Assembly: GCA_963730585.1 (NCBI GenBank)
Contig: CAVSSL010000005.1
Span: 62,001 to 126,000 of the forward strand
Length of the DNA stretch: 64,000 nucleotides
Source of the DNA: Pedococcus_A sp963730585
Lineage (GTDB): Bacteria > Actinomycetota > Actinomycetes > Actinomycetales > Dermatophilaceae
Direction of reading: 5' to 3'
In this document: piece after piece, positions 1-8,780 of the stretch
How the letters are laid out: each line of letters opens with the position of its first letter
How positions within the stretch are numbered: position 1 is the stretch's first letter
The notes under the pieces: generated by a model
What the model was told of the DNA's origin: nothing
Seen by the model: the letters and a program-made list of their open reading frames with translations, nothing else
Databases searched by the model: none
Made by a program: the position numbers and the translations under genes

Positions 1-1
1 G

Positions 2-343
2 GTCGTCGGCTGCGGTGCCCTGCACGTGATGTGGGAGGACCTCGCCGAGATCCGCACCCTGGCGGTGCTGCCCGACGCCAAGGGCGCCGGGGTCGGCTCC
101 GCGCTGCTCGACGCCCTCGTCGACGACGCCCGTGAGCTCGGCGTGCAGCGGCTCTTCTGCCTGACGTTCGAGGTCGACTTCTTCCGCCGGCACGGGTTCG
201 AGCCCATCGAGGGCCGGGCCGTCGACCCCGAGGTGTACGCCGAGCTGCTGCGCTCCTACGACGAGGGTGTCGCGGAGTTCCTCGACCTCGAGCGGGTCAA
301 GCCGAACACCCTGGGCAACACCCGGATGCTGCGCCAGCTCTAG
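2..343 (+). CDS. argA: Amino-acid N-acetyltransferase (N-acetylglutamate synthase type), 3' part
   Basis: The frame is open at the left edge of the window, so only the last 113 residues are present. The fragment is a GNAT fold: a VVGCGALHV strand leads into WEDLAEIRTLAV and the acetyl-CoA loop with GAGVGSALL, followed by LTFEVDFFRRHGF. This wording is typical of the short actinobacterial ArgA that acetylates glutamate in the first step of arginine synthesis. The gene ends with TAG one base before the convergent MFS gene. The missing N-terminus prevents a fuller check, and a related amino-acid acetyltransferase cannot be ruled out. Confidence 0.8.
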   Translation, partial: VVGCGALHVMWEDLAEIRTLAVLPDAKGAGVGSALLDALVDDARELGVQRLFCLTFEVDFFRRHGFEPIEGRAVDPEVYAELLRSYDEGVAEFLDLERVKPNTLGNTRMLRQL

Positions 344-1726
344 TCAGCTCTCGTCGACCCGAGCCGGCCGGTGGGCCACGACCCGGATCCGGACGGAGAC
401 GAGCAGGCACACGGCCAGCAGCGCGGCGGCGACGCCGAAGCCGAGCTCCGGCACCAGTGGCAGGGCGATGCCGATGGCACCACCGGCGACCCAGGCCATC
501 TGGAGCACCGTCTCGCACCAGGCGAAGACGCGGGTGCGCAGGGCGTCGGGCACATCGCGCTGCACCAACGCGTCGGTGCCCACCCGTGACAGCTGGACGC
601 CCAGGCCCGTCACGAGGCCGAGGAGGACGAGCGTCCACAGCGAGTAGAAGAGCGCCGTGAGCAGCGCCGCCACCAGGTCGGCGACGAGCGCTGCCGCCAC
701 GATCGCCTCCGGCCTGCGCGTGCCCAGGGAGCGCCCCAGCAGGGTGGCGGCCGCGTTGCCGAGGCCCGCGGCCCCCAGGGTCAGTGCCAGCACGAGCGTC
801 GCCGACACCTCCGGCAGCGGGTGCCGGCGCATGAGGAACGTCAGGAAGAGCGTCAGGAAGCCGACCAGCATCCGCGCGCCCATGGAGGAGACCAGCGCTG
901 CCCGCAGTCCGGCGGGAAGGCCGCCGACCTGGCCGCGCACCCGCTGCCGGAGTGTGCGGGGTCCGCCGGCGCCGACACCCTGCGGCAGGGGAACGGTGTC
1001 GTCGATGCCGCGCTCGCCGACCGACGAGTCGACCCGCGCGGGCAGGCGGATGGCCAGCACGGTCGCGACGACGAAGATGGCGAAGGCCAGGCGCAGCGAC
1101 CACTCGGGCCCGACCCTCGCAAGCCCCGCGGCCAGGCCGCCGCCGACGGCCATGCCAACCACCCCGGCAAAGGCGTTGCGGGAGTTGGCCTGGACCAGGC
1201 TGTAGTGCGTTGGCAGGAGCCGGGGCACGGCCGCCGAACGCGTGATGCTGTACGCCTTGGACGCCACGAGGCAGCCGAGGGCCGCGGGGAAGAGCCAGGC
1301 CGAGCCCTCGGCGAGGGCGTCGGCCAGCACCCAGCAGAGGAAGGCCCGCACCGCCAACGTCGTGCCGATCGCCCACCGCCGGCCGTGGCGGAACCGGTCG
1401 AGCAGCGGTCCCACGAACGGCGCGAGCAGCACGAACGGTGCCATGGTCAGCAGCAGGAACCGGGCCACCTCGCCACGGGCATCGTCCGTCGGCATGGCGA
1501 ACACCGTGCCCGCGAGCGCGACGGTGACGGCGGCATCCCCGGCGAGGTTGACGAAGTGCAGCTCGATCGCCTTCGACAGCCCCGTCTCCCCGGCGCCGCC
1601 CCACGTCGTCCACGCCCGCGCCCGCCGCGCGCCGGAGGTGGTGGCCCGCTTGACCGCCCGTCCGGCCCGCGAGGCGCCGTGCCTCACCGCGGGGGCGGGT
1701 CGCCCACGGCGCGGCTCACCCGGCAT
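344..1726 (-). CDS. MFS transporter
   Basis: A protein of about 460 residues with the hydrophobic segment pattern of a major facilitator permease. A basic N-terminus of about 40 residues is followed by repeated membrane helices (for example LLLTMAPFVLLAPFVGPLL) and the loop LLDRFRHGRRW, the MFS signature between helices 2 and 3. I chose the ATG at 1726, inside the 3' end of mutY (11-nt overlap), because it suggests translational coupling. The open frame extends to 1822, and a later GTG is also possible. Substrate is unknown. It is last in the radA-disA-mutY direction of transcription and abuts argA convergently. Confidence 0.75.
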   Translation of the reverse strand: MPGEPRRGRPAPAVRHGASRAGRAVKRATTSGARRARAWTTWGGAGETGLSKAIELHFVNLAGDAAVTVALAGTVFAMPTDDARGEVARFLLLTMAPFVLLAPFVGPLLDRFRHGRRWAIGTTLAVRAFLCWVLADALAEGSAWLFPAALGCLVASKAYSITRSAAVPRLLPTHYSLVQANSRNAFAGVVGMAVGGGLAAGLARVGPEWSLRLAFAIFVVATVLAIRLPARVDSSVGERGIDDTVPLPQGVGAGGPRTLRQRVRGQVGGLPAGLRAALVSSMGARMLVGFLTLFLTFLMRRHPLPEVSATLVLALTLGAAGLGNAAATLLGRSLGTRRPEAIVAAALVADLVAALLTALFYSLWTLVLLGLVTGLGVQLSRVGTDALVQRDVPDALRTRVFAWCETVLQMAWVAGGAIGIALPLVPELGFGVAAALLAVCLLVSVRIRVVAHRPARVDES

Positions 1727-2658
1727 ACCGCTCACTCGCCGAGCCACCGGGCAGCTGGAAGCGTCCGCGGGCCAGCGGCTCGACCAGCCCGTCGGACACG
1801 AGGCCGTCGAGGCACCGTTCACGGCGTGCCTCGTCGGGCACGGCGGTCGCCAGCTCGGCCCGGGTGACCGGCCCGTCGCTCTCGCGCAGCACCGCCATCA
1901 GGGCGCCGCGGGCCTGGCGGTCGGTGCCGTGCCAGGCCTGGCCCCGGCGCGGCGGCCCGTCGTGCGCCGGCTGGCCGGCGAGCCGCCACGCGCACAGGTC
2001 CACGATGGGACAGCGCCCGCACTGCGGGGAGCGCGCGGTGCAGATGAGGGCCCCGAGCTCCATCACGGCGACGTTCCACGTCGCGGCGTCCGTCGCGGTC
2101 CTCGGGCACCAGGGAGGCGGCGAGCTCGAGCTCGGCCCGGGTCAGCGCCGGAGCCGGGTACTGCTGTCCGGTGCGAGTGCGGGCGAGCACGCGCCGGATG
2201 TTGGTGTCGACCACCGTGGTGCGCTCGCCGAACGCGAAGGCCGCCACGGCGGCCGCTGTGTACACGCCCACGCCGGGCAGGGTGAGGAGCTCGGCCTCGG
2301 TGGCGGGCACCTCGCCGCCGTGCTCGTCACGCATGGCGGTCGCCGCGGCGTGGAGCCGCAGGGCGCGCCGCGGGTAGCCGAGGCGGCCCCAGGCGCGGAC
2401 CGCCTCGCCCGGCGGCTCGGCAGCCAGGTCGGACGGGGAGGGCCAGCGCCGCATCCACTCGTGCCAGACCGGCTCGACCCGCACGACGGGCGTCTGCTGG
2501 AGCATGACCTCGGAGACGAAGACGCCCCACGGCGAGGCGCCGTCGCGCCACGGGAGCTCACGCGCGGCGTCGGCGAACCAGTCCAGGAGCCTGGCGTGCA
2601 GGAGCGCGCTCACCCCGTCCGCACGCACCACCTCCGCGCTCACCGCGTCGGTGCTCAC
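1716..2658 (-). pseudogene. mutY: A/G-specific adenine glycosylase MutY, frame-broken
   Basis: MutY removes adenine mispaired with 8-oxoguanine. The first frame (GTG at 2658) carries the catalytic Glu in SEVMLQQT, the helix-hairpin-helix LPGVGVYTAAAV and the catalytic Asp in VVDTNIRR. The frame is lost near 2085-2095, where one extra G separates EDRD from DAATWNV. The second frame continues with the iron-sulfur ligands C-X6-C-X2-C-X5-C (CTARSPQC to DLC) and a C-terminal winged-helix-like tail. The span of 943 nt is 3n+1, so one inserted base explains it. The start overlaps the disA stop (GTGA), as expected in a radA-disA-mutY operon. It may be a true mutation or a sequence error. Confidence 0.85.
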
Positions 2659-3731
2659 ACGTAGCGTTCGAGGATGCTCGACTCGGCGAGGCGGGACAGG
2701 CCCTCGCGGACGGCGCGGGCGCGGCCCTCGCCGACACCCTCGACGTCCATGAGCTCCTCGAGGTTGGCGGCGAGCAGCTTCTGGAGGCTGCCGAAGTGCT
2801 CGACGAGCCGGTCGACGATGGCTCCGGGCAGTCGCGGCACCTTGCTCAGCAGGCGGTAGCCGCAGGGGCTGACGGCGGAGTCGAGGGCGTCACCGACGAT
2901 CGTGAAGCCGAGCGCCTTGGCACCCGCGGAGAGGTCGAGCAGCTCGGTCGAGGTGAGCTCCTCGAGGGCCGCGAGGGCCTCCTCGACGGTGAGGCCACCG
3001 CGGGCCTCGGGCAGGTAGTCGCGGATGACGAGCTCGCGGTCGTTGCCCAGCCCACCGGTCAGCTCCTCGAGCTGGAGGGTGAGCAGGCGGCCGTCGACGC
3101 CGAGCTCGACGACGTAGCCGGCGATCTCCTCGCTGATCCGGCGGACCATCTCGAGGCGCTGGAGCACGCTCGCGACGTCGCGCACGGTCACGAGGTCCTC
3201 GATCTCGAGGGCCGAGAGGGTGCCGGTGACCTCGTCGAGGCGCGACTTGTAGCGCTCCAGGGTCTGCAGAGCCTGGTTGGCGCGCGACAGGATGGCGCTG
3301 GAGTCCTCGAGCACGTGGCGCCGGCCGGCGACGTAGAGGGCGACGATGCGCATCGACTGGCTCACCGAGACGACGGGGTAGCCGGTCTGCTTCGCGACCC
3401 GCTCGGCGGTGCGGTGCCGGGTGCCGGACTCGCTGGTCTCGATCGAGGAGTCGGGCAGCAGCTGGGTGGCGGCACGCAGGATGCGGGAGACCTCGCGGTC
3501 GACGACGATCGCGCCGTCCATCTTGGCCAGCTCGCGCAGGCGGGTGGCGGAGAACTCGACGTCGAGCGGGAAGCCGCCGGTCGAGATCTGCTCGACGAGC
3601 TTGTCGTGCCCGAGCACGATCAGCGCGCCGGTGCGGCCGCGGAGGATGCGCTCGAGGCCGTCGCGAAGCTCGGTCCCGGGGGCGACGGCGGCCAAGGTGG
3701 CGAGCAGCAGCTCGTCATCGCGTTGTTCCAC
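2655..3731 (-). CDS. disA: DNA integrity scanning diadenylate cyclase DisA
   Basis: DisA makes c-di-AMP from two ATP and senses branched DNA. With the GTG at 3731 as start the protein has 358 residues, the usual length. The catalytic DGA motif then falls at 72-74, the same number as in the M. tuberculosis protein as I recall it. The RHR motif follows in GTRHRTAER (about 105-107). A central helical spine precedes a C-terminal helix-hairpin-helix (LMDVEGVGEGRARAVREGL). AGGGG lies 8 nt before this GTG. An in-frame GTG at 3752 directly behind GGAGGA is the alternative. The stop overlaps the mutY start by 4 nt. Confidence 0.92.
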   Translation of the reverse strand: MEQRDDELLLATLAAVAPGTELRDGLERILRGRTGALIVLGHDKLVEQISTGGFPLDVEFSATRLRELAKMDGAIVVDREVSRILRAATQLLPDSSIETSESGTRHRTAERVAKQTGYPVVSVSQSMRIVALYVAGRRHVLEDSSAILSRANQALQTLERYKSRLDEVTGTLSALEIEDLVTVRDVASVLQRLEMVRRISEEIAGYVVELGVDGRLLTLQLEELTGGLGNDRELVIRDYLPEARGGLTVEEALAALEELTSTELLDLSAGAKALGFTIVGDALDSAVSPCGYRLLSKVPRLPGAIVDRLVEHFGSLQKLLAANLEELMDVEGVGEGRARAVREGLSRLAESSILERYV

Positions 3732-3790
3732 TCGCTGGACCCCTGTGTTCACTCCTCCCGGCTTCTGCTGCCGGCTGGTCTGGCGGAAGT

Positions 3791-5176
3791 CTATCGGCGC
3801 GCCGGCTGCAACGCTGCCACCACGGCTCGACTGATGTCGGCGCACTCCACGACCTCGATGCCCTCGGGCGTCGGACCCGTGCCCAGCACGCCCGCCGGCA
3901 CGAACGCCCTGCGGAACCCGAGACGTGCCGCCTCGGCCAGCCGACGCGGTATGCCGGTGACTGCGCGCAGCTCGCCGGCGAGGCCGATCTCGCCGAAGGC
4001 GATGCTGCCGGGTTCGAGGGGTTCGTCGCGGATGGCGCTGGCCACGGCGAGTGCGACGGCCAGGTCGGACGCCGGCTCGGACAGCCGCACCCCGCCGACC
4101 GTCGAGAGGTAGACGTCGGCCTTGCCCAGCGGTGCCTTGGCGCGCCTGTCGAGCACCGCGAGGATCATGGCGACGCGGGAGGAGTCGAGGCCGCTGGTCG
4201 CGCGACGGGGGGTGGGGATCTGGGTCTCGGCGACCAGCGCCTGCACCTCGGCCATGATGGGTCGCTTGCCCTCGATCGTGGCGGTGACGCAGGTGCCGGG
4301 CACCGTGACGGTGCCGTGCGAGAGGAAGAGGCCGCTGGGGTCGGGCAGGCCGACGATGCCCACGTCGGAGAGGTCGAAGCAGCCGACCTCGTCGGTGGGC
4401 CCGTAGCGGTTCTTCACCGCCCGCACCAGGCGCAGCCGCGAGTGGCGGTCGCCCTCGAACTGCACGACGACGTCGACCAGGTGCTCGAGCACCCGCGGGC
4501 CGGCGATGGAGCCGTCCTTGGTCACGTGGCCGACGAGCAGGGTGGCCATGCCGCGCGACTTGGCGGCCTGGATCAGCGACGCGGTCACCTCGCGCACCTG
4601 CGAGACGTTGCCCGCGGCCCCCTCGACCTCACCGCTGGAGATGGTCTGCACGGAGTCGACGACGAGCAGGTCGGGCTTGATCGCCTCGACCTGGCCCAGC
4701 ACGCTCGCGAGGTCGGTCTCGGAGGCGAGGTAGAGGGTCTTGGCCATCGCCTCGATGCGCTCGGCCCGCAGCCGCACCTGGGCGGCCGACTCCTCGCCGC
4801 TGACGTAGAGCACCGTGCGCCCCTCACCGGAGCGGGCGGCGCGGGCGGCGACGTCGAGCAGCAGGGTGGACTTGCCGATGCCCGGCTCGCCCGCCACCAG
4901 CACCACGGCGCCGGGCACCAGGCCCCCGCCCAGCACCCGGTCGAACTCGCCCACGCCGGTGCTGCGTGCCTCGGCGCGGCGGGCGTCGACCTCGCCGATC
5001 GGCACGGCCGGCCGCTCGACCCGGGTGGCGGCGGTGGTGCGGACGGTGACGGCACCGATCTCGCTGAGGCTGCCCCAGGCCTGGCACTCGCCACAGCGGC
5101 CGACCCACTTCACGGTGGACCAGCCGCACTCGGAGCAGCGGTAGCCGCTCTGTTTCGTCGATGCCTTGGACGCCAT
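3791..5176 (-). CDS. radA: DNA repair protein RadA
   Basis: RadA is a RecA-like branch-migration helicase that helps process recombination intermediates. The 461-residue protein has an N-terminal zinc finger (C14, C17, C28, C31), Walker A GEPGIGKST at about 96-104, the RadA-specific KNRYGPTDE motif, and a C-terminal Lon-protease-like domain (STVGGVRL, AFGEIGLAGELR). The ATG at 5176 has no Shine-Dalgarno sequence, but TAGGTT (5184-5189) lies exactly 7 nt upstream, so the mRNA is probably leaderless. disA and mutY follow in the same direction after a 59-nt gap. Confidence 0.95.
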   Translation of the reverse strand: MASKASTKQSGYRCSECGWSTVKWVGRCGECQAWGSLSEIGAVTVRTTAATRVERPAVPIGEVDARRAEARSTGVGEFDRVLGGGLVPGAVVLVAGEPGIGKSTLLLDVAARAARSGEGRTVLYVSGEESAAQVRLRAERIEAMAKTLYLASETDLASVLGQVEAIKPDLLVVDSVQTISSGEVEGAAGNVSQVREVTASLIQAAKSRGMATLLVGHVTKDGSIAGPRVLEHLVDVVVQFEGDRHSRLRLVRAVKNRYGPTDEVGCFDLSDVGIVGLPDPSGLFLSHGTVTVPGTCVTATIEGKRPIMAEVQALVAETQIPTPRRATSGLDSSRVAMILAVLDRRAKAPLGKADVYLSTVGGVRLSEPASDLAVALAVASAIRDEPLEPGSIAFGEIGLAGELRAVTGIPRRLAEAARLGFRRAFVPAGVLGTGPTPEGIEVVECADISRAVVAALQPARR

Positions 5177-5245
5177 GACGGGGAACCTACGTGGCGGCAC
5201 CGACAGGGGAGTGCGGCGACGCGCCGCCGCCGGACCCGGCAGGTG

Positions 5246-5713
5246 CTAGTCGGCCGTCGCTCTCAGCGGCCAGAACACCACGGTGCGGGTCTCCTCCGGC
5301 GGGGCCTCGGGGCCGCTCCAGTACTCCTCCCACATCAGCCCGGTGTCCTCGACGTCGCGACCCTGCGCCCGGGCGCCCTGCTTGAGGGCGTCGTAGGCCT
5401 TGCCCAGCTCGTCGTACGGACCGACGTGGGTCGTGGTCGCGACCTCGCCGTCGGGCAGCTGGTAGGGCTCCACGCCCTCGCCGGGCTCGAACGGCCCACC
5501 GACGACGAAGCCGGAGGCGACGTGGAAGACGTCCTCGTCCATGTCGTAGCAGGAGACCGCCGGCCCGGCCACGGCCACGCCGATCCGCGCGAGGTAGGCC
5601 GCGACGGCGCCGAACGCCTCACCGGCCTTCCGCCCGATGTCCTCGGGCCGCGCGTCGTAGCGCACCACCGCCAGGTGACGACCGGTCTCGCGGGCGAAAG
5701 TGACGTCGTACAT
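5246..5713 (-). CDS. GyrI-like / effector-binding domain protein
   Basis: A stand-alone protein of 155 residues resembling the effector-binding (GyrI-like) fold of AraC and MerR regulators. It has two repeats of a strand-helix unit, and the typical phrase VATTTHVGPYDELGKAYDAL at about 95-115 followed by WEEYWSGPEAPPEE. It lacks a DNA-binding domain, so it probably binds a small amphipathic ligand or is a hydrolase of that fold. GGAGG lies 5 nt before the ATG at 5713. The next gene upstream on the same strand is a SRPBCC protein 82 nt away. Ligand unknown. Confidence 0.7.
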   Translation of the reverse strand: MYDVTFARETGRHLAVVRYDARPEDIGRKAGEAFGAVAAYLARIGVAVAGPAVSCYDMDEDVFHVASGFVVGGPFEPGEGVEPYQLPDGEVATTTHVGPYDELGKAYDALKQGARAQGRDVEDTGLMWEEYWSGPEAPPEETRTVVFWPLRATAD

Positions 5714-5795
5714 GGAGGCCTCCTCGACTCTGGCGTCCACGCTAGAGGCGCCGCACAGGACCGGACAGGGACCATGGGCCCCCGAGGCTCTGACG

Positions 5796-6224
5796 TCAGG
5801 GGGCCTCGGCCACCTGCTTGAGGCCCTCGAGCATCCCCTGCCAGTTCGCGGAGAACTGCCGCGCCTGCTCCTCGCTGTCGCACCCGTCCTGGCGCAGCGT
5901 GAGCGTGGTGCCGCCGTCGGTCGGCGCCAGGTCGTAGCGGATGGTGTGGTAGTTCTCGGGCACGTCCTCCTCACCGGTGAGGGGGCTCCAGTGGGTCACG
6001 GCCAGGCGCCGGCCGGGCTCGACCTCGAGCACCTCACCACGGTCCTGGTAGGGCCTGCCCTGCACCTCGCCGGACCAGGTGATCGGGCTGCCCGGCCGCC
6101 AGTCGCTCTCGACGCGGCTGCCCATCATGTACTGCGCGATCTCGGCGGGGTCGGTCAGCGCCTGCCACACCCGCTCCGGTGGTGCCGACACGTCGACTGC
6201 TGCGTGGGCCTCGAGTCCGGTCAT
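5796..6224 (-). CDS. SRPBCC (AHSA1/START-like) domain protein
   Basis: A protein of 142 residues with the AHSA1 pattern: VDVSAPPERVWQALTDPAEIAQYM at the start, a middle of polar strands (GEVLEVEPGRRLAVTHWSP) and a long C-terminal helix (NWQGMLEGLKQVAEAP). The fold makes a cavity for a hydrophobic ligand, and the substrate cannot be read from sequence. AGGAGG lies 7 nt before the ATG at 6224. It sits between a GyrI-like protein and a methyltransferase on the same strand, so the four genes may be co-transcribed. Confidence 0.75.
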   Translation of the reverse strand: MTGLEAHAAVDVSAPPERVWQALTDPAEIAQYMMGSRVESDWRPGSPITWSGEVQGRPYQDRGEVLEVEPGRRLAVTHWSPLTGEEDVPENYHTIRYDLAPTDGGTTLTLRQDGCDSEEQARQFSANWQGMLEGLKQVAEAP

Positions 6225-6263
6225 GCGTCGCCTCCTCGTTCGGGCTCCTCCCATGGTCGGCCT

Positions 6264-6959
6264 TCAGACGAAGCGGTGCCACCACAGGCTGACGGCGTAG
6301 TCGACGCCGGTGCCGGCGTGCTCGGCGAGGATGCCCTCGGCCACCGTCTCGGGGAACTCGATGCGCACGACCGACTCGAAGTCCTCCCGCGAGTCGAACT
6401 CCCACTCGATCACCAGCCGCTCGCGCGTCCAGCCCTGCCGTGCCCAGAAGCGCTCGACCGCCAGCGGGTCGTAGGCCGGGTACGCACGCCGGAACCAGGT
6501 GCCGAACGTGGAGCGGGTGGCGTCGTTGTCGACGACGAACGCCGTGCCGCCCGGCCGCAGCACCCGGGCCAGCTCGGCCAGGCCCGGCTCGCAGCCGGCG
6601 CCGAAGAAGTACGCCCACCGGGCGTGGGCGACGTCCATGGACGCGTCCGGCAGCGGCAGCGCCTGGGCCGTGCCGTCGAGGGCCTGTATGCCGTGCTGGC
6701 CGGCCACCCGCGCCTGCGCCAGCTCCAGGAGCGGTGGGTGGGGCTCGACGCCGACGACGCTGCGGGCGCCGAGGTCGGCGAACCGGGGCAGGTGGAAGCC
6801 GCTGCCGCAGCCGATGTCGACCAGGTCGGCTCCGTCGAGCGGGTGGATCCTGCCCATGGTCGCCTCGATGAGACCGGCGCGGTCGACGCCGAGGTTCTCG
6901 ACCTCGTAGACGTCGGGGGCGTCCCAGATGTTGGGGCTGGGCGTGGCGTCGTGCGGCAT
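6264..6959 (-). CDS. SAM-dependent methyltransferase (class I)
   Basis: A 231-residue Rossmann methyltransferase. Motif I is LVDIGCGSGFHLPRF at about 45-59, followed by the acidic strand GVEPHPPLLELA, ALPLPDASMDVAHARWAYFFG and ARVLRPGGTAFVVDND. This set matches the UbiE/type-11 group. The acceptor is unknown. The ATG at 6959 shares its A with the stop of the Cys-rich protein upstream (TGATG), so translation of the two is coupled, and a joint function is likely. Confidence 0.8.
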   Translation of the reverse strand: MPHDATPSPNIWDAPDVYEVENLGVDRAGLIEATMGRIHPLDGADLVDIGCGSGFHLPRFADLGARSVVGVEPHPPLLELAQARVAGQHGIQALDGTAQALPLPDASMDVAHARWAYFFGAGCEPGLAELARVLRPGGTAFVVDNDATRSTFGTWFRRAYPAYDPLAVERFWARQGWTRERLVIEWEFDSREDFESVVRIEFPETVAEGILAEHAGTGVDYAVSLWWHRFV

Positions 6960-7768
6960 CAGGCGCGTCGGCGCGGCGTGGCGCGGTCCTGCGCCGCCAG
7001 GGTCGCGGGGTGGACCATGAGGGGCAGCAGCTTGCGGGAGCCGCTCGCCCGCACCGCCTTCACGCTCGCGAGGTGCGCCTCGCAGCGGACCTCCAGCTCG
7101 GCATACGCGGCTTCGCCCATGAGCTCGACCAGCTCGGCCCGGTTGCTGCGGAAGACGGGCTCTCGGCCGACGTGCGCCTCGGGGTTGCCCGAGCAGTACC
7201 AGTCGAGGTCGTGCCCGCCCGGGCCCCAGCCACGGCGGTCGTACTCGGTGATGGTGGTCTCCAGCCAGGAGGTGCCGTCGGGCATCTCCACCCGCCGGTA
7301 GGTGCGGCGGATCGGCAGCTGCCAGCACACGTCGGGCTTGACGGTGTGCGGCGCCTTGCCGGTCAGGACCGCGTGCTGGTGCAGGGCGCAGCCCGCGCCG
7401 GCGGGGAAGCCGGGCCGGTTGAGGAAGATGCACGCGCCGTCGACGACCTTGGTCTTGAGGTCGTCGTCCTCGGTCTCGGTCCAGGCGGAGGCGCGGGTGC
7501 TGCCGGGGTGGTGCTGCCACTCGTCCTCGCCCAGCTCGCGCACGGCGGCCTTGACCCGCTTGAGGTCGTCCTTGTCGGTGAAGTGCGCGCCGAGGGTGCA
7601 GCAGCCGTCGTCGGGGCGGTCGGCGTAGATGCCGTGGCAGCCGTTGCCGAAGATGCAGGTCCAGCTCGACGTGAGCCAGGTCAGGTCGCAGCGGAAGCGC
7701 TGCTCGCTGTCGGCGGGATCGGTGAACTCGACCCAGAGGCGGGCGGTCTCGAGCGGGGTCTCAGCCAC
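6959..7768 (-). CDS. Conserved Cys-rich protein, possible metal or Fe-S binding
   Basis: A protein of 269 residues that I recognise only as an actinobacterial conserved hypothetical. About nine cysteines are spaced along the first 150 residues: FRCDLTW, WTCIFGNGC, GCC, ACIF and GCALH, then VCW. The pattern recalls the YkgJ-like Cys-cluster domain, so metal or Fe-S binding is likely. The central part has many charged residues (WTETEDDDLKTKVVDG). The GTG at 7768 has no Shine-Dalgarno; TAGGGT (7776-7781) lies 7 nt upstream, pointing to a leaderless mRNA. It is coupled to the downstream methyltransferase and divergent from ppx, with 34 bp between start codons. Confidence 0.7.
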   Translation of the reverse strand: MAETPLETARLWVEFTDPADSEQRFRCDLTWLTSSWTCIFGNGCHGIYADRPDDGCCTLGAHFTDKDDLKRVKAAVRELGEDEWQHHPGSTRASAWTETEDDDLKTKVVDGACIFLNRPGFPAGAGCALHQHAVLTGKAPHTVKPDVCWQLPIRRTYRRVEMPDGTSWLETTITEYDRRGWGPGGHDLDWYCSGNPEAHVGREPVFRSNRAELVELMGEAAYAELEVRCEAHLASVKAVRASGSRKLLPLMVHPATLAAQDRATPRRRA

Positions 7769-7805
7769 GCAGCCCACCCTAGACGCCGATACCGTGTGCG
7801 CCATG
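7766..7805. promoter_or_regulatory. Divergent leaderless promoters of the Cys-rich gene and ppx
   Basis: Two -10-like boxes point away from each other: TAGGGT on the minus strand (7776-7781) and TACCGT on the plus strand (7790-7795). Each sits 7 nt before its start codon, and only 8 bp separate the boxes. The -35 region of each promoter would fall in the start of the opposite gene, so the two promoters probably exclude each other. Confidence 0.6.
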
Positions 7806-8729
7806 CGCCTAGGGGTTGTCGACGTCGGGTCGAACACCGTGCACCTGCTCGTCGTCGACGCGCACCACGGTGCCCAGCCGCTGCCGGCGACCTCGCACAA
7901 GATCGAGCTGCGGCTCTCCGAGCACGTCACCGACGACGGCCACATCGACGAGACCGGGGCGGCCGACCTCGTCCGGTTCATCCGCGAGTGCCTCGACGTC
8001 GCCGAGGACCAGGGGGTGGAGGACCTGATCGCCTTTGCCACCAGCGCGATCCGCGAGGCCCCCAACGGCGAAGGGGTACTGGCGCGGGTCCGTGACGAGA
8101 CGGGCGTCGACCTCCAGGTGCTCAGCGGGGTGGACGAGGCGCGCCTCACCTTCCTCGCCGCCCGGCGCTGGTTCGGGTGGTCGAGCGGCACCCTGCTCGT
8201 GGTCGACATCGGAGGCGGTTCCCTCGAGCTCGCCGCCGGCATGGACGAGGAGCCCGACGCCGCCATCAGCCTCCCCCTCGGGGCCGGGCGCCTCACCCGT
8301 GACCTGCTCCCCGGCGACCCACCGGGCGCCGAGACCATCCGCGCGGCCCGCAAGGAGATCCGGGCCCGCATCGGAGGAGAGATCAGGCCCCTCACCAAGG
8401 TGGGGCACGTCGACCGCGCGGTCGGCACCTCCAAGACCATGCGGTCGCTGGCCCGCATCGCCGGCGCCGCCCCGAGCAGCGAGGGCCCGTATGCCGCGCG
8501 CAGCCTCGCGCGGTCGGACCTCGGTGAGGTGGTGGCGCTGCTGTCGAGGACGACCGCCGAGAAGCGCGCGGAGCTGCCGGGGGTCTCGTCGTCCCGGGCC
8601 GGCCAGCTGCTCGCCGGTGCCCTGGTGGCGGAGGCGGCGATGGACCTGCTCCAGGTCGAGCGGCTCGACATCTGTCCCTGGGCGCTGCGCGAGGGCATCA
8701 TCCTCGGCCGCCTCGACGCCATGGGGTGA
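7803..8729 (+). CDS. Exopolyphosphatase / Ppx-GppA family phosphatase
   Basis: A 308-residue ASKHA-fold enzyme that cleaves polyphosphate or pppGpp. The N-terminal phosphate loop is VVDVGSNTVHLLV (5-17), the second phosphate loop is VVDIGGGSLELA (about 137-148), and the substrate region includes FATSAIREAPNG. The length corresponds to the short Ppx1/Ppx2-like form of actinobacteria, without the C-terminal HD domain of long Ppx proteins. The ATG at 7803 lies 7 nt after TACCGT and is probably leaderless. The open frame extends upstream to 7629, but that part has no support. Confidence 0.88.
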   Translation: MRLGVVDVGSNTVHLLVVDAHHGAQPLPATSHKIELRLSEHVTDDGHIDETGAADLVRFIRECLDVAEDQGVEDLIAFATSAIREAPNGEGVLARVRDETGVDLQVLSGVDEARLTFLAARRWFGWSSGTLLVVDIGGGSLELAAGMDEEPDAAISLPLGAGRLTRDLLPGDPPGAETIRAARKEIRARIGGEIRPLTKVGHVDRAVGTSKTMRSLARIAGAAPSSEGPYAARSLARSDLGEVVALLSRTTAEKRAELPGVSSSRAGQLLAGALVAEAAMDLLQVERLDICPWALREGIILGRLDAMG

Positions 8730-8780
8730 GCCGCGGGACGTGCGACGGGGTGGCCGCCGACTGCTCGATAGTCTCGTGCC

